Assembly (NCBI GenBank): GCA_017935575.1
Contig: JAGBHI010000019.1
Location: forward strand, 1 to 38,310
Length of the DNA stretch: 38,310 nucleotides
Reading direction: 5' to 3'
From: Bacteroidales bacterium
Lineage (GTDB): Bacteria > Bacteroidota > Bacteroidia > Bacteroidales > G3-4614
A program made the position numbers and the translations under genes. This document shows positions 15,327 to 24,437 of this stretch, piece after piece; positions within the stretch are counted from its first letter, which is position 1, and the number at the start of each line of letters is the position of its first letter. The notes beneath the pieces are model-generated. The model had not been told where the DNA came from, ran no database searches, and saw only the letters and a list, made by a program, of their open reading frames with translations.

Positions 15327-17669
15327 CTATATTATCACCTTCACCACTCCCTCACTTGTTATAACAAGGTATATGCCTTTATTAATCTCAATTTGGGCGT
15401 TCTCGTTGCAGTATATATCTTTAACAATCTGTCCTGCAATATTTACAATCTTAATATTGCCTGTGTAGTTGTTGATATATACAACTCCGTTAGAAGCATA
15501 TATTTTAGCAGGAGTTTCAATGTTATCCTCTATGCTTGATATATCGCCACCCTCTTTTTTTATGGTAACGGTGAAGCTCTCAATGGTGATATATTGCTGC
15601 CCAGCTTTTGATGCAGTAAGGGTAAACGATGTAGATTGAGTGCTCAATCCCGAAGCCGACATATATTGGTCGTTAGTATTGGTGGGAGTGTTTGAACTCT
15701 CATCGTTTGCGACGGTTACTTGTCCTTTATGTGAACTTGAAACCCAATAGGTCATATCGTAGCCTGTAATTATATAACCCTCAGGAACCGATAGGGTATA
15801 GGTAACGGTGCTGTATCCGGTAGTATTGCTATCGTATGCGTAGGCATAATATCTGTCGTAACTATTTGATAAGCCATAAACCTCTGTTGAACCATTGGTT
15901 GAGGTAAGTTGCAGAGCAACAGGATTTGTTTCAGTTGTGGTGTAAGTCCATGTGCTGCTTCTTGCGCCACTTGCATTTGTTTTTGTTCCTGTTGCGTGGC
16001 TTACAACATAATCGGCAACAGATAAAGTGAATGTTGCAGTTATCTCCGTATTGTTTGTGGCAATAAATGTAATATCTTTAGTAGCTACATTTTTTGTAGT
16101 TCCATTGTTTGTAATGCTCCAGCCACTAAAGGTATAACCACTATTGGCAGTAGCAGTTAAAGTAATCTCTTGGTTCTCTTTAACAGTTATACTTGTACCG
16201 CTTACGGTGCTACCATTGTATGTTATAGTTCCGTAGCTGTTATTGTAGGTTACGGGTATAGTTATATTTGTTGTGCCAACCTTCAAGAAGTTTGCAATAA
16301 AAGTGTTGTCGGTTGATGATACTTTTGTTTGAAAGCTCTTCTCTTCGCTTACAATAGTTCCGTTACAACTCCAATTTGAGAATGTATAGCCACTATATGC
16401 AGTTGCTGAAAGGGTAATATTTGCATTCTCGTAACTTGCATGTGTTACGCTTCCTTCGGCATAACCACCGTTAATTGAAACTACGCCTGCTATTGTGGGA
16501 GAAACCGATGCTGTTACTATGCACTCTGTTCTGTCGGGCATAAGGTTAAAGAATGCTTTGTGGTTTGCCAATCCTGAGTAGTTATCTCCGTCTCCGGGAA
16601 GCATTGCCGAAAGTTTAAAGTATCCGTTTTGGTATCCGTTCCAACCCCAATTAAAGTGGAAATAGTCATTATTGGTATATCCGTCAAGAACAAAAATATG
16701 TTTTGAATCGCCTGTTCCTGAGTTTGTCGATTCGTAGGGGATAGGGCAGTCGTTTTGAATGCTCTCCTTAATCATCTCTATCCATGCAGTCTCGGTTGTA
16801 TTGCTACCAAATGTTGCAGATACATTCTTATAACCAAAGAATTTATATAACTTATCGGTGCTACTGCCTGTATTACCACTTGTAGTGCTTGTTCCGTATG
16901 TAACCATATAGGCGTGACCCAGATGCGACATTATCTTTGCTACTTCATTGGCTTGGTCCTCGGTGTATGTTCCCGAATACGACATAAGCATATTATCCCA
17001 ATCGTAAGTTCTATCGCTTATAATAACTCCTGTTTGGGAGTTGTATAAATTGCCTGTCCCCTCAGATGGCCACCCGTGGTGTTTCATAACAATGGCAAAG
17101 GCTGTCGCAATACAACCTGTTTTTGCTGTTGCTCCCGAATTGGTAACGCATTGGCGGTTAAAAGGAGAGCCTTGTCCCCAAGTAGCAGTCTCAATCTGTT
17201 TAACAATATTACCTCCTGTCTCTGCTAAAGTGGCTTTTAAGTTTTTATCTAATATAGTTGTGTTTTCTCTTGCATATTTAATCTCGGCATCTATCCCTAA
17301 AAGATAATCTTTCATAGGCTCAGGAATATCCTCTACTCCAGCCATTGAGCTCTCAAAAGAGTAACCTATAATCTGCTCAACACTATTTTCTGCAGCAACA
17401 ATTACAAAACCCTCGTTATTTGAAAATACATAAAAAGTAGGTTCTGTTTCTGAGCTTTTCAAGAGTGAGTTACCATAAAGCGAGTTGCTGTCCCAAGCGT
17501 ATTCTAATTGAGAGGCTACACTCTTTGTTATTTTATTATCTCTTGAAGTTTGTATAAAGAAGTTATTGGCAATCTCGTTTGCACCATCAATGGTAATAAC
17601 ATCTGCTTTTATATTGCCTACAAAGGCAAATGCTATAATTAATATGCTTAAAAAAGTTATTTTCCTCAT
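15327..17669 (-). CDS. T9SS-exported C10-family cysteine protease (streptopain-like)
   Basis: 780 aa. Signal peptide 1-22; an inhibitory prodomain to about residue 155; the C10 peptidase domain with nucleophile Cys186 in AKTGCIATAFAIVMKHHGWP, catalytic His324 in SKHIFVLDGY and the oxyanion-side Trp in HFNWGWNGY (about 338-346). Two beta repeats with the divergent InlB B-repeat look follow, marked by SGYTFSNWSC and SGYTFSGWSI (about 380-550), then a beta-sandwich-like stretch (about 555-700). A C-terminal T9SS type-A sorting domain ends the protein (IEDNIETPAKIYASNG to the stop), with the typical NIAGQIV and GIYLVI strands. Family members include SpeB and interpain. Likely secreted or surface-anchored; substrate not predictable. 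Confidence 0.92.
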   Translation of the reverse strand: MRKITFLSILIIAFAFVGNIKADVITIDGANEIANNFFIQTSRDNKITKSVASQLEYAWDSNSLYGNSLLKSSETEPTFYVFSNNEGFVIVAAENSVEQIIGYSFESSMAGVEDIPEPMKDYLLGIDAEIKYARENTTILDKNLKATLAETGGNIVKQIETATWGQGSPFNRQCVTNSGATAKTGCIATAFAIVMKHHGWPSEGTGNLYNSQTGVIISDRTYDWDNMLMSYSGTYTEDQANEVAKIMSHLGHAYMVTYGTSTTSGNTGSSTDKLYKFFGYKNVSATFGSNTTETAWIEMIKESIQNDCPIPYESTNSGTGDSKHIFVLDGYTNNDYFHFNWGWNGYQNGYFKLSAMLPGDGDNYSGLANHKAFFNLMPDRTECIVTASVSPTIAGVVSINGGYAEGSVTHASYENANITLSATAYSGYTFSNWSCNGTIVSEEKSFQTKVSSTDNTFIANFLKVGTTNITIPVTYNNSYGTITYNGSTVSGTSITVKENQEITLTATANSGYTFSGWSITNNGTTKNVATKDITFIATNNTEITATFTLSVADYVVSHATGTKTNASGARSSTWTYTTTETNPVALQLTSTNGSTEVYGLSNSYDRYYAYAYDSNTTGYSTVTYTLSVPEGYIITGYDMTYWVSSSHKGQVTVANDESSNTPTNTNDQYMSASGLSTQSTSFTLTASKAGQQYITIESFTVTIKKEGGDISSIEDNIETPAKIYASNGVVYINNYTGNIKIVNIAGQIVKDIYCNENAQIEINKGIYLVITSEGVVKVII

Positions 17670-17752
17670 AAGATGTTCTTTTAATAAGGTTATAGCACAA
17701 AATTCGGTATAAAAATTATAATATACAAATAATCAGCGTGTTAAAACTTGTT

Positions 17753-19693
17753 TTAATTCTCTAATTCGGCCTTTGCGTTTTCAAGATTTTCACATTGTTC
17801 CTCCCAATACTCCATAATAACTGCAAGTTCTCGGTTAAGTTCCCCGTGTTTTTGACAAAGGTCAATGTTTGAGAATCCTTCGGGAGTGGCAAGTTCTTTT
17901 TCAACTTCGGCAATTTGTTCTTCAATCTTACTAATACGTTTTTCTGCATCGTTAACGCAGTTTTGGAATTGCCTTATTTTTCGTTGAATCTCTTTGCGCT
18001 CTAAATAAGATAGCTTGTTTTCTGACTCCTTTTTGGGTTTATCTTCAACTTTCTCAACTCTTTTCTTCTCCAACTCCGTCAAGCTCTCTAATTTTCGTTT
18101 TTGAAGGAAGTCGTAAATACCACCCAAATGCTCAGTAACCTTTCCTCCGCCAAATTCATATACTTTTGAAACAAGCCCGTCAAGAAATTCGCGGTCGTGC
18201 GAAACAATTATTACCGTTCCGTCAAATGCTTCAATGGCTCGTTTAAGCACATCTTTAGTGCTCATATCAAGGTGGTTCGTAGGCTCATCAAGTATAAGCA
18301 AGTTTACAGGCTCAAGCAATAGTTTAATCATTGCAAGTCTGGCTCTTTCTCCTCCCGATAAAACCTTTACTTTTTTATCAGAAGCCTCGCCTCCAAACAT
18401 AAATGCTCCCAATATGTCGCGAATTTTTGTGCGAATATCTCCAACGGCAACGCGGTCAATGGTATCAAATACCGTTAACTCTCCGTCAAGAAGTTGTGCT
18501 TGATTTTGAGCGTAATATCCAATCTTGACATTATGCCCAATCTTTAAATTTCCAATGTAGTCAATCTCTCCGTTAATGCACTTCACAAGAGTGGTTTTTC
18601 CCTCTCCGTTTTTACCAACAAATGCAATTTTATCACCACGTTTTAGGGTAAAAGTTGCATTTGAAAATATATGACGTTCTCCATAATATTTGCCTACACC
18701 ATCAAGAATTAAAGGGTAGTCGCCCGAACGTGGCGCAGGAGGAAATTTAAGATTTAACCTCGATGTATCAACCTCGTCAACTTCAATGCGCTCAATCTTT
18801 GCAAGTTGCTTAATTCTTGATTGAACTTGAACCGATTTTGTTGCTTTGTATCTGAAACGTTCAATAAACTCTTCGGTATCCTGAATTTGTTTCTGTTGGT
18901 TTTCGTAAGCCCTCATCTGTTGTTCAAGCCTTTCGGCACGCAGTTCAACATATTTTGAGTAGTTTACTTTGTAGTCGTATATCTTGCCAAGAGAAATTTC
19001 AATTGTTCGGTTGGTAACATTGTCAATGAAAGCCCTGTCGTGCGATACCAACATAACTGTACTTCCGCTTGTTGCCAAGAAGTTTTCAAGCCATTGAATT
19101 GACTCTATATCAAGGTGGTTTGTTGGCTCATCAAGCAGTAACAAATCGGGACGGCGCAAAAGAATTTTAGCAAGCTCAATACGCATACGCCAACCACCGC
19201 TAAACTCCGATGTGGGACGATTAAAATCATCTCTCGAAAATCCTAAACCGATAAGAGTTTTTTCAATCTCTGCCTGATAGTTCATAGCACCCATAATTGC
19301 CATATGTTCATTGGCAATGGCTAACTCTTCAATAATTTCGCTATACTCCTTACTCTCATAATCGGTACGTTCGGCAAGGGCAATATTGAGTTCTTCAATA
19401 TGCTTCTGCATCTCAAAAATTTCTGAAAATGCACTCTCTGTCTCTTTGAGTAGAGTTTGAGTATCTGATATAGGCATATGTTGAGGCAGATATCCAACTG
19501 TAATCCCTTTGGGAATTGAAACATTTCCATTAGTGGGGATTTGAACACCTGCTATAATTTTAAGCATAGTTGATTTGCCTGCTCCGTTACGGCCAACAAG
19601 GGCAATTCTATCGCGTTTGTTTATTATATATGAGATATTGTCAAATAGAGGTGTTGCCCCAAATTCAACAGATACACCATTAATTGAGATCAT
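17753..19693 (-). CDS. ABC-F family ATPase (Uup/YheS-like)
   Basis: 646 aa, no membrane segments. Two ABC cassettes: Walker A GRNGAGKST (34-42), signature FSGGWRMRIELAK (about 163) and Walker B LLLLDEPTNHLD in the first; Walker A GKNGEGKTT, signature LSGGERARLAM and LLILDEPTNHLD in the second. A charged inter-domain linker (about 230-310) and a C-terminal coiled coil (about 555-646, rich in Glu and Lys) complete the Uup-type layout. ABC-F proteins act on the ribosome, in translation elongation or antibiotic protection. Nothing here points to a resistance subtype; a housekeeping role is the default. Confidence 0.92.
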   Translation of the reverse strand: MISINGVSVEFGATPLFDNISYIINKRDRIALVGRNGAGKSTMLKIIAGVQIPTNGNVSIPKGITVGYLPQHMPISDTQTLLKETESAFSEIFEMQKHIEELNIALAERTDYESKEYSEIIEELAIANEHMAIMGAMNYQAEIEKTLIGLGFSRDDFNRPTSEFSGGWRMRIELAKILLRRPDLLLLDEPTNHLDIESIQWLENFLATSGSTVMLVSHDRAFIDNVTNRTIEISLGKIYDYKVNYSKYVELRAERLEQQMRAYENQQKQIQDTEEFIERFRYKATKSVQVQSRIKQLAKIERIEVDEVDTSRLNLKFPPAPRSGDYPLILDGVGKYYGERHIFSNATFTLKRGDKIAFVGKNGEGKTTLVKCINGEIDYIGNLKIGHNVKIGYYAQNQAQLLDGELTVFDTIDRVAVGDIRTKIRDILGAFMFGGEASDKKVKVLSGGERARLAMIKLLLEPVNLLILDEPTNHLDMSTKDVLKRAIEAFDGTVIIVSHDREFLDGLVSKVYEFGGGKVTEHLGGIYDFLQKRKLESLTELEKKRVEKVEDKPKKESENKLSYLERKEIQRKIRQFQNCVNDAEKRISKIEEQIAEVEKELATPEGFSNIDLCQKHGELNRELAVIMEYWEEQCENLENAKAELEN

Positions 19694-19849
19694 AATCTAA
19701 AATTATAAAGTTGAGCCAAAAAATAGGAATACTAATCAGCTCTATTATTCATGATTTATAATATCTACAAAATTACTAAAAAAATTGGGGCTATTATTAT
19801 TTCAATAATATGAAATTTTATTAATTTTACAAGATAACAAATATATGAT

Positions 19850-22816
19850 ATGAAACCATTTTTGTATAATGTTGCTCATGCTTTTTATACAAGGCAGGGA
19901 GAGGCTGTTAAGGACAATACTTTTGTTTTTCCAAGTAGGAGAGCTCAGCTGTTCTTTTTGAAATATTTAGCTGAGATGCCTAAAAATCCTATATTTTCAC
20001 CAACAACTTTGACTATTGACGATTTTATATCTCAACTATCGGGTTATGCGCCTGCTGATAGAATTGAGATGTTATTCCTCTTGTATAAACACTATAAAAA
20101 TCTTTCGACAAGCAACGAAACTTTTGACGATTTTTTATATTGGGCAGATATTCTTTTGTCTGATTTTGACGATGTTGATAAATATCTTGTTGATGCTTCG
20201 CAGCTATTTTCAAACATATATGAACTTAAGAATATTGATGAACAATTTAAAGATATTCTTACTCCGGAACAACGAAAATTTTTAGAGAGGTTTGTATCGC
20301 ATTTCAATGTTGAGAAAGATGGGGGAGAGTTAGATAATAGCAAAAAGGAGTTTATAAATCTGTGGAAAATACTCTATAACCTATATACATCGTTACACAA
20401 AGATTTGGAAGATAAAGGGTGTGCATACAATGGAATGATGCTCCGCTCAATAATAGATGATATAGAAAAAGAAAAAACAACAATCTCTGATATACAAACA
20501 CGTTACAAGAATATTGTTTTTGTAGGTTTTAACATACTCTCAACGGCCGAAGAGAAGATGATGAAGTTGTTGCAAGATATGGGTGTAGCTGATTTTTATT
20601 GGGATTTTAACACACCTGTATGTAACGATGTCTATTCTATGGCAGGGGAGGCGATGCGTAAAAACATGCAACAATTCGTATCTAAATACTCTCTTAATGA
20701 AGATAAAAATTTAAATTATCCCGAGATTGAGGTTGTGGCAATTCCGTCTAATACAGGTCAAACAAAGTATGCCGGGAAATTGCTTTCCGAATTAATCGCA
20801 CAAAAAGAGGACGAAGCAAATACGGTAGTTGTATTACCCGATGAGAACCTTCTTATGCCAATGCTTGGATCGTTGCCATCAAGTGTAAATTCGGTAAACG
20901 TAACAATGGGATATCCATTGGGAGGTTCGCCATTGGCTTCGCTCTTTTCTGTTATATACGATTTGCAGATAAAAAGCAGAAAATCCGCTAACGGAGAGGT
21001 GCGCTTTTATCATCGCAATGTAACAATGTTGTTGCAACAGCCATATATCCAGCAAATTCATAAAGATATAGCTATTCCTTTTATGTCAGATATAAGAGAA
21101 AAGAATATGGTCTATATCGCTCAAAAAGATATACCTGAAGAGATGCAATATCTTTTTGTTTCGCCGAGTGATAATAAGGAGGCATTATCATATTTGACAT
21201 CTGTAATAGAAAAACTGAACAACGATATTGATACAGATAATGCCGAACGGGCAATTACTAAAGAGTTTTTGTTCTATTATCAGACAGTAATAAACAGGCT
21301 TGCAAATTTGATAATAGATGAAGAGATACAGCTTGCAACACTATTCCGTCTAATTGATAAGATGTGTGCAAGCATAAAAGTTCCGTTTAACGGCGAACCT
21401 TTATCGGGGTTACAAATAATGGGAGTGCTTGAGACTCGCGCCCTTGATTTTGATAATGTAATAATACTTTCAATGAACGAAGGAGTATTCCCTGCCGATT
21501 CTCGTTCAGATACATTTATACCCTATAATGTGCGTCGTGGTTTTGGATTGTCGTCGTATGAACAACGCGATGGAATGGCAGAGTACTATTTTTATCGTTT
21601 GATATCTCGTGCTAAAAAGGTATATATGACATACGACACTCGTACCGAAGGAGTTAAAATAGGAGATGTAAGTCGCTTTGTTTATCAGCTTAAATATCAA
21701 TATCTTGCAAATAGTGATAAGCTCGTTGAAAAGAGCATAAATTATAATATAAACTCTCCCTCAGAAAAAGAGATTAAGATTGAGAAGAGAGGTCCGGTTT
21801 TAGAAAAATTAAACTCTTTCTTAGATAAAGGAGATAAAAACATCTCGGCTTCGGCAATAAATACATATATTGATTGTCCTTTGAAGTTCTATTTTACTTA
21901 TATAGAGAGAATAGCAGAACCCGACAAAGTCTCAGAAGATTTAGATGCATCAACATTCGGAACAATATACCACGAAGTGATGCAACATCTCTACCTCAAA
22001 TATGAAGGAAAAGAGATAACAATTGAGGTTATAGATGAAATAGCAAAAGATGAAGATTTTATATCAAAACTTATAAAAGGAGCCTTCGTAAATAACTATT
22101 TTAAGGCATCAAGCAAAAGTTCTATAAAAATAGATGATGTGCAACTTGAAGGACGTCTCTTCTTGAGGGCGGAGATAATAAAAAAGATGGTATATCAGAC
22201 CTTGAAGCTTGATAAATTACGAGTTCCGTTTAAAATGCTAAAAAACGAGCTTCCAATAAATGCACATTACACACTTTCAAATGGCAAGAATGTAAGAATA
22301 AAAGGTTTGATAGATAGGCTTGAAAGTAAAGGAAAATATATAAATATAATAGACTATAAGAGTGGAAAGGCTATATTAGAGTTTAGTTCGCCCGAAAAAT
22401 TATTTACAGATATGAGTAGCAGGCGAAGTAAAGCGGTGCTACAACTACTGTTTTATGTTTTGCTCTTAAAAAAAGGTATAATATCAGAATTTAATAAGCC
22501 GGGCGACAATAAAAAATTAAAAGAGTTTATGATAAGTTCAGGTATAACCATGCCTGATTATGATAATGTTTTTGCGCCGGGGTTATATGCCTTTGAAAAC
22601 TATTTTGCCGAACAGTTTCTATGGAGAATAAGATACAAACACGATAATAGAATAGACGAGGTTGAGATAGGTAAATATAGCGAGATGTTTGATGAGTATC
22701 TTAATAATATAGATAATTGCTTAATATCTATATTTGACGAAAATACTCCATTTGTGCAAACGCAAGATATAGCTGTTTGCGAGTATTGCCCCTTTGCCGA
22801 TATGTGTAGGAGATAG
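19850..22816 (+). CDS. AddB-like PD-(D/E)XK nuclease with Fe-S cluster
   Basis: 988 aa. N-terminal inactivated-helicase-like region with TFVFPSRRAQLFFLKYL (about residue 24), then EGVFPAD and the ALDFDNVIILSMNEG segment (about 530), as in AddB/RexB. The C-terminal nuclease domain has GLIDRL and IIDYKSGK, giving active-site Asp835 and Lys837. The iron-sulfur ligands are Cys676 (YIDCPLKFYF), Cys977, Cys980 and Cys986 (CEYCPFADMC), the C-n-CxxCx5C pattern of AddB. It would process double-strand breaks for RecA together with an AddA/UvrD-type helicase-nuclease. No addA is adjacent, which is unusual since the two are commonly paired. Confidence 0.9.
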   Translation: MKPFLYNVAHAFYTRQGEAVKDNTFVFPSRRAQLFFLKYLAEMPKNPIFSPTTLTIDDFISQLSGYAPADRIEMLFLLYKHYKNLSTSNETFDDFLYWADILLSDFDDVDKYLVDASQLFSNIYELKNIDEQFKDILTPEQRKFLERFVSHFNVEKDGGELDNSKKEFINLWKILYNLYTSLHKDLEDKGCAYNGMMLRSIIDDIEKEKTTISDIQTRYKNIVFVGFNILSTAEEKMMKLLQDMGVADFYWDFNTPVCNDVYSMAGEAMRKNMQQFVSKYSLNEDKNLNYPEIEVVAIPSNTGQTKYAGKLLSELIAQKEDEANTVVVLPDENLLMPMLGSLPSSVNSVNVTMGYPLGGSPLASLFSVIYDLQIKSRKSANGEVRFYHRNVTMLLQQPYIQQIHKDIAIPFMSDIREKNMVYIAQKDIPEEMQYLFVSPSDNKEALSYLTSVIEKLNNDIDTDNAERAITKEFLFYYQTVINRLANLIIDEEIQLATLFRLIDKMCASIKVPFNGEPLSGLQIMGVLETRALDFDNVIILSMNEGVFPADSRSDTFIPYNVRRGFGLSSYEQRDGMAEYYFYRLISRAKKVYMTYDTRTEGVKIGDVSRFVYQLKYQYLANSDKLVEKSINYNINSPSEKEIKIEKRGPVLEKLNSFLDKGDKNISASAINTYIDCPLKFYFTYIERIAEPDKVSEDLDASTFGTIYHEVMQHLYLKYEGKEITIEVIDEIAKDEDFISKLIKGAFVNNYFKASSKSSIKIDDVQLEGRLFLRAEIIKKMVYQTLKLDKLRVPFKMLKNELPINAHYTLSNGKNVRIKGLIDRLESKGKYINIIDYKSGKAILEFSSPEKLFTDMSSRRSKAVLQLLFYVLLLKKGIISEFNKPGDNKKLKEFMISSGITMPDYDNVFAPGLYAFENYFAEQFLWRIRYKHDNRIDEVEIGKYSEMFDEYLNNIDNCLISIFDENTPFVQTQDIAVCEYCPFADMCRR

Positions 22817-22823
22817 ATAGTTA

Positions 22824-22876
22824 TTGGTTTTTAGTTATTAGTTTCAATAAAAAATCATCTAACAACTAAAAGCCAA
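22824..22876. terminator. Imperfect hairpin between convergent genes
   Basis: TTGGTTTTTAGTT (22824-22836)/AACTAAAAGCCAA (22864-22876) with one mismatch, between the stops of the nuclease and the CBM9-like gene. The sequence is of the AACTAACAAC type that recurs in several spacers of this window, so it may be a repeat remnant that also serves as a terminator. Confidence 0.4.
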
Positions 22877-22887
22877 CAACTAACAGC

Positions 22888-23532
22888 TTAGAAATAAAGT
22901 TCTCCGAAAAATTCGGGACGGTGAAAATCGGGTGCCGGAGTATCAATTTTATTCCAACTTACATAATGAGGGATAGATGTCTTATCGCCACATTTATAGA
23001 AGTTTGCTTCAATCATTGAAGGAATGTTATTACAATCAATACCCATCATATCAAAAGGAATGGCAACAACAACTTCCCATGAATGAATGCCCTCTTTCTC
23101 ATCAAATGGTTCGTTGCCCAAGCTACTCCAGGTCTTTATTCTTGCCATCTGCTCGTCAGAGTAGTGAGTACTCTCTGTTCTGCTTTTGCGTTTTGATGAA
23201 AGAGCAGTTCCTATGCAGTTAAACTCAAAGTTGTAATACTCTGTTTCTCCTGGAATGCGAGCAAAAAACTCAACGCAACTATCTTGATAAACGTGTGAAT
23301 TATACTCCTTGTTAACGGCGCGTATATAGCTGCCTCTTACAAAAAAGTGAATAAACAAATTCTTGTCTCCACGCGCTACATCAAACGCAACAATAGGTTT
23401 GTGAGGAAACTCATTCCAGTTAATTTCTGAAACGTAATCACGTTCAGCAACGCCTTCCATTTGCTCGGCAGCTTTACACAATTCCAACTCTTCAAGTTGA
23501 GGCATATATATAGCCTTGATACTCTTTTTCAT
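22888..23532 (-). CDS. Carbohydrate-binding family 9-like protein
   Basis: 214 aa without signal peptide. The pattern PIVAFDVARGDKNLFIHFFV (about 46-65), DSCVEFFARIPG (about 84), YYNFEFNCIGTAL, then SWEVVVAIPFDMMG (about 150) and a C-terminal APDFHRPEFFGELYF matches CBM9-like proteins of Bacteroidales. Canonical CBM9 modules bind sugar reducing ends at the surface of xylanases; here the domain stands alone and appears cytoplasmic. It follows the LysE-type gene by 29 nt and is probably co-transcribed. The role is not known. Confidence 0.75.
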   Translation of the reverse strand: MKKSIKAIYMPQLEELELCKAAEQMEGVAERDYVSEINWNEFPHKPIVAFDVARGDKNLFIHFFVRGSYIRAVNKEYNSHVYQDSCVEFFARIPGETEYYNFEFNCIGTALSSKRKSRTESTHYSDEQMARIKTWSSLGNEPFDEKEGIHSWEVVVAIPFDMMGIDCNNIPSMIEANFYKCGDKTSIPHYVSWNKIDTPAPDFHRPEFFGELYF

Positions 23533-23561
23533 ATATAAAATGAATTAAATTGTCATATATA

Positions 23562-24200
23562 TCAGAAAAACTCAATAACTCCCGAAATAAAGCCAAAAGC
23601 AGACATAAGCATTATAATTGTGCCTATGCATCTGTTAATAATCCAAAGCGATCGTAAATTAAATTTGGATCTTACTTTATTTACAAAATAAGTTATTGTC
23701 AACCACCAAAGTATGGCTCCTATAATAATTGAAACATATCCGGTAATATAATCGTGAAATTGCGATTCGGGTAAAAAGAAGTTGAATCTCGCAAATAATC
23801 CGATGAATAAGAATAGAATTAACGGATTTGATAAAGTCAGGAAAAATGCCGATACCATATCTTGCACATGGTTTGTGGCATTCGGTTTTTTAAGATTTAT
23901 ATTTTTTGCAGGATTTTGACGATATATATATAATCCAAAACCAGCAAGCACAATGCTACCGAAAATTTGAATAAGCAATTCGTAGCTCTCAATAAAATCA
24001 ATAATCATTGAGATACCAAAACCTGTAAGAATGGCATATATAAGGTCTGAGATAGAGGCACCTATGCCTGTAAATAGCCCGGAAGTTCTACCTCTGTTTA
24101 GGGTTCTCTGAATACACAACACTCCTATTGGTCCCATTGGGGCTGAAACCAATATTCCAATCAATATTCCTCTAAGAGCTGTGTAAAAAAATAAATCCAC
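23562..24200 (-). CDS. LysE/RhtB-family amino-acid exporter
   Basis: 212 aa with six likely membrane segments. The N-terminal family signature GILVSAPMGPIGVLCIQRTL (about residues 16-35) is clear, as are the small-residue helix SISDLIYAILTGFGI (about 50) and the central loop leading to AFFLTLSNPLILFLFIGLFA (about 115), the second signature. Members export amino acids or related small molecules by proton antiport; substrate cannot be assigned. First gene of a two-gene unit with the CBM9-like gene. Confidence 0.88.
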   Translation of the reverse strand: MDLFFYTALRGILIGILVSAPMGPIGVLCIQRTLNRGRTSGLFTGIGASISDLIYAILTGFGISMIIDFIESYELLIQIFGSIVLAGFGLYIYRQNPAKNINLKKPNATNHVQDMVSAFFLTLSNPLILFLFIGLFARFNFFLPESQFHDYITGYVSIIIGAILWWLTITYFVNKVRSKFNLRSLWIINRCIGTIIMLMSAFGFISGVIEFF

Positions 24201-24227
24201 TATTATTGCAGTATATTATATTAGTTG

Positions 24228-24235
24228 CAAAAGTA
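24228..24235 (-). promoter_or_regulatory. -7 promoter element of the LysE-CBM9 unit
   Basis: On the minus strand TACTTTTG matches TAnnTTTG, about 28 nt before the lysE-like ATG. The -33 region reads only TTCCG, so the promoter is partial. Confidence 0.45.
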
Positions 24236-24362
24236 AGTAAAATTTTCGGAACATTTGTCTAAAACTACTGCTAAAATCAGCATATATTATTATTATAACA
24301 AAAAACTTGAAATATGTGTATAAATAATTGTGAAATTGATTTTAGAAAACCGACTAAATTAT

Positions 24363-24370
24363 TAATTTTG
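24363..24370 (+). promoter_or_regulatory. -7 promoter element of purL
   Basis: TAATTTTG matches TAnnTTTG; a TTTTAG sequence about 18 nt upstream could be a weak -33. It leaves a leader of about 60 nt before the purL ATG. I see no purine riboswitch in that leader. Confidence 0.5.
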
Positions 24371-24437
24371 TGAGCGAAAATAGAGATATTCTTTACATCT
24401 GAATATAAACATAAGCATAATATAAAAACTACTACTG

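Noticed and set aside
17753..19693. Antibiotic-resistance ABC-F (Msr/Vga/Lsa type)
   Set aside because: The layout with a C-terminal coiled coil is of the Uup/YheS housekeeping type, and there are no mobile-element or resistance neighbours.
24371..24437. Purine riboswitch in the purL leader
   Set aside because: The leader is only about 67 nt, AT-rich, and shows none of the conserved purine-aptamer loops or a three-way junction.
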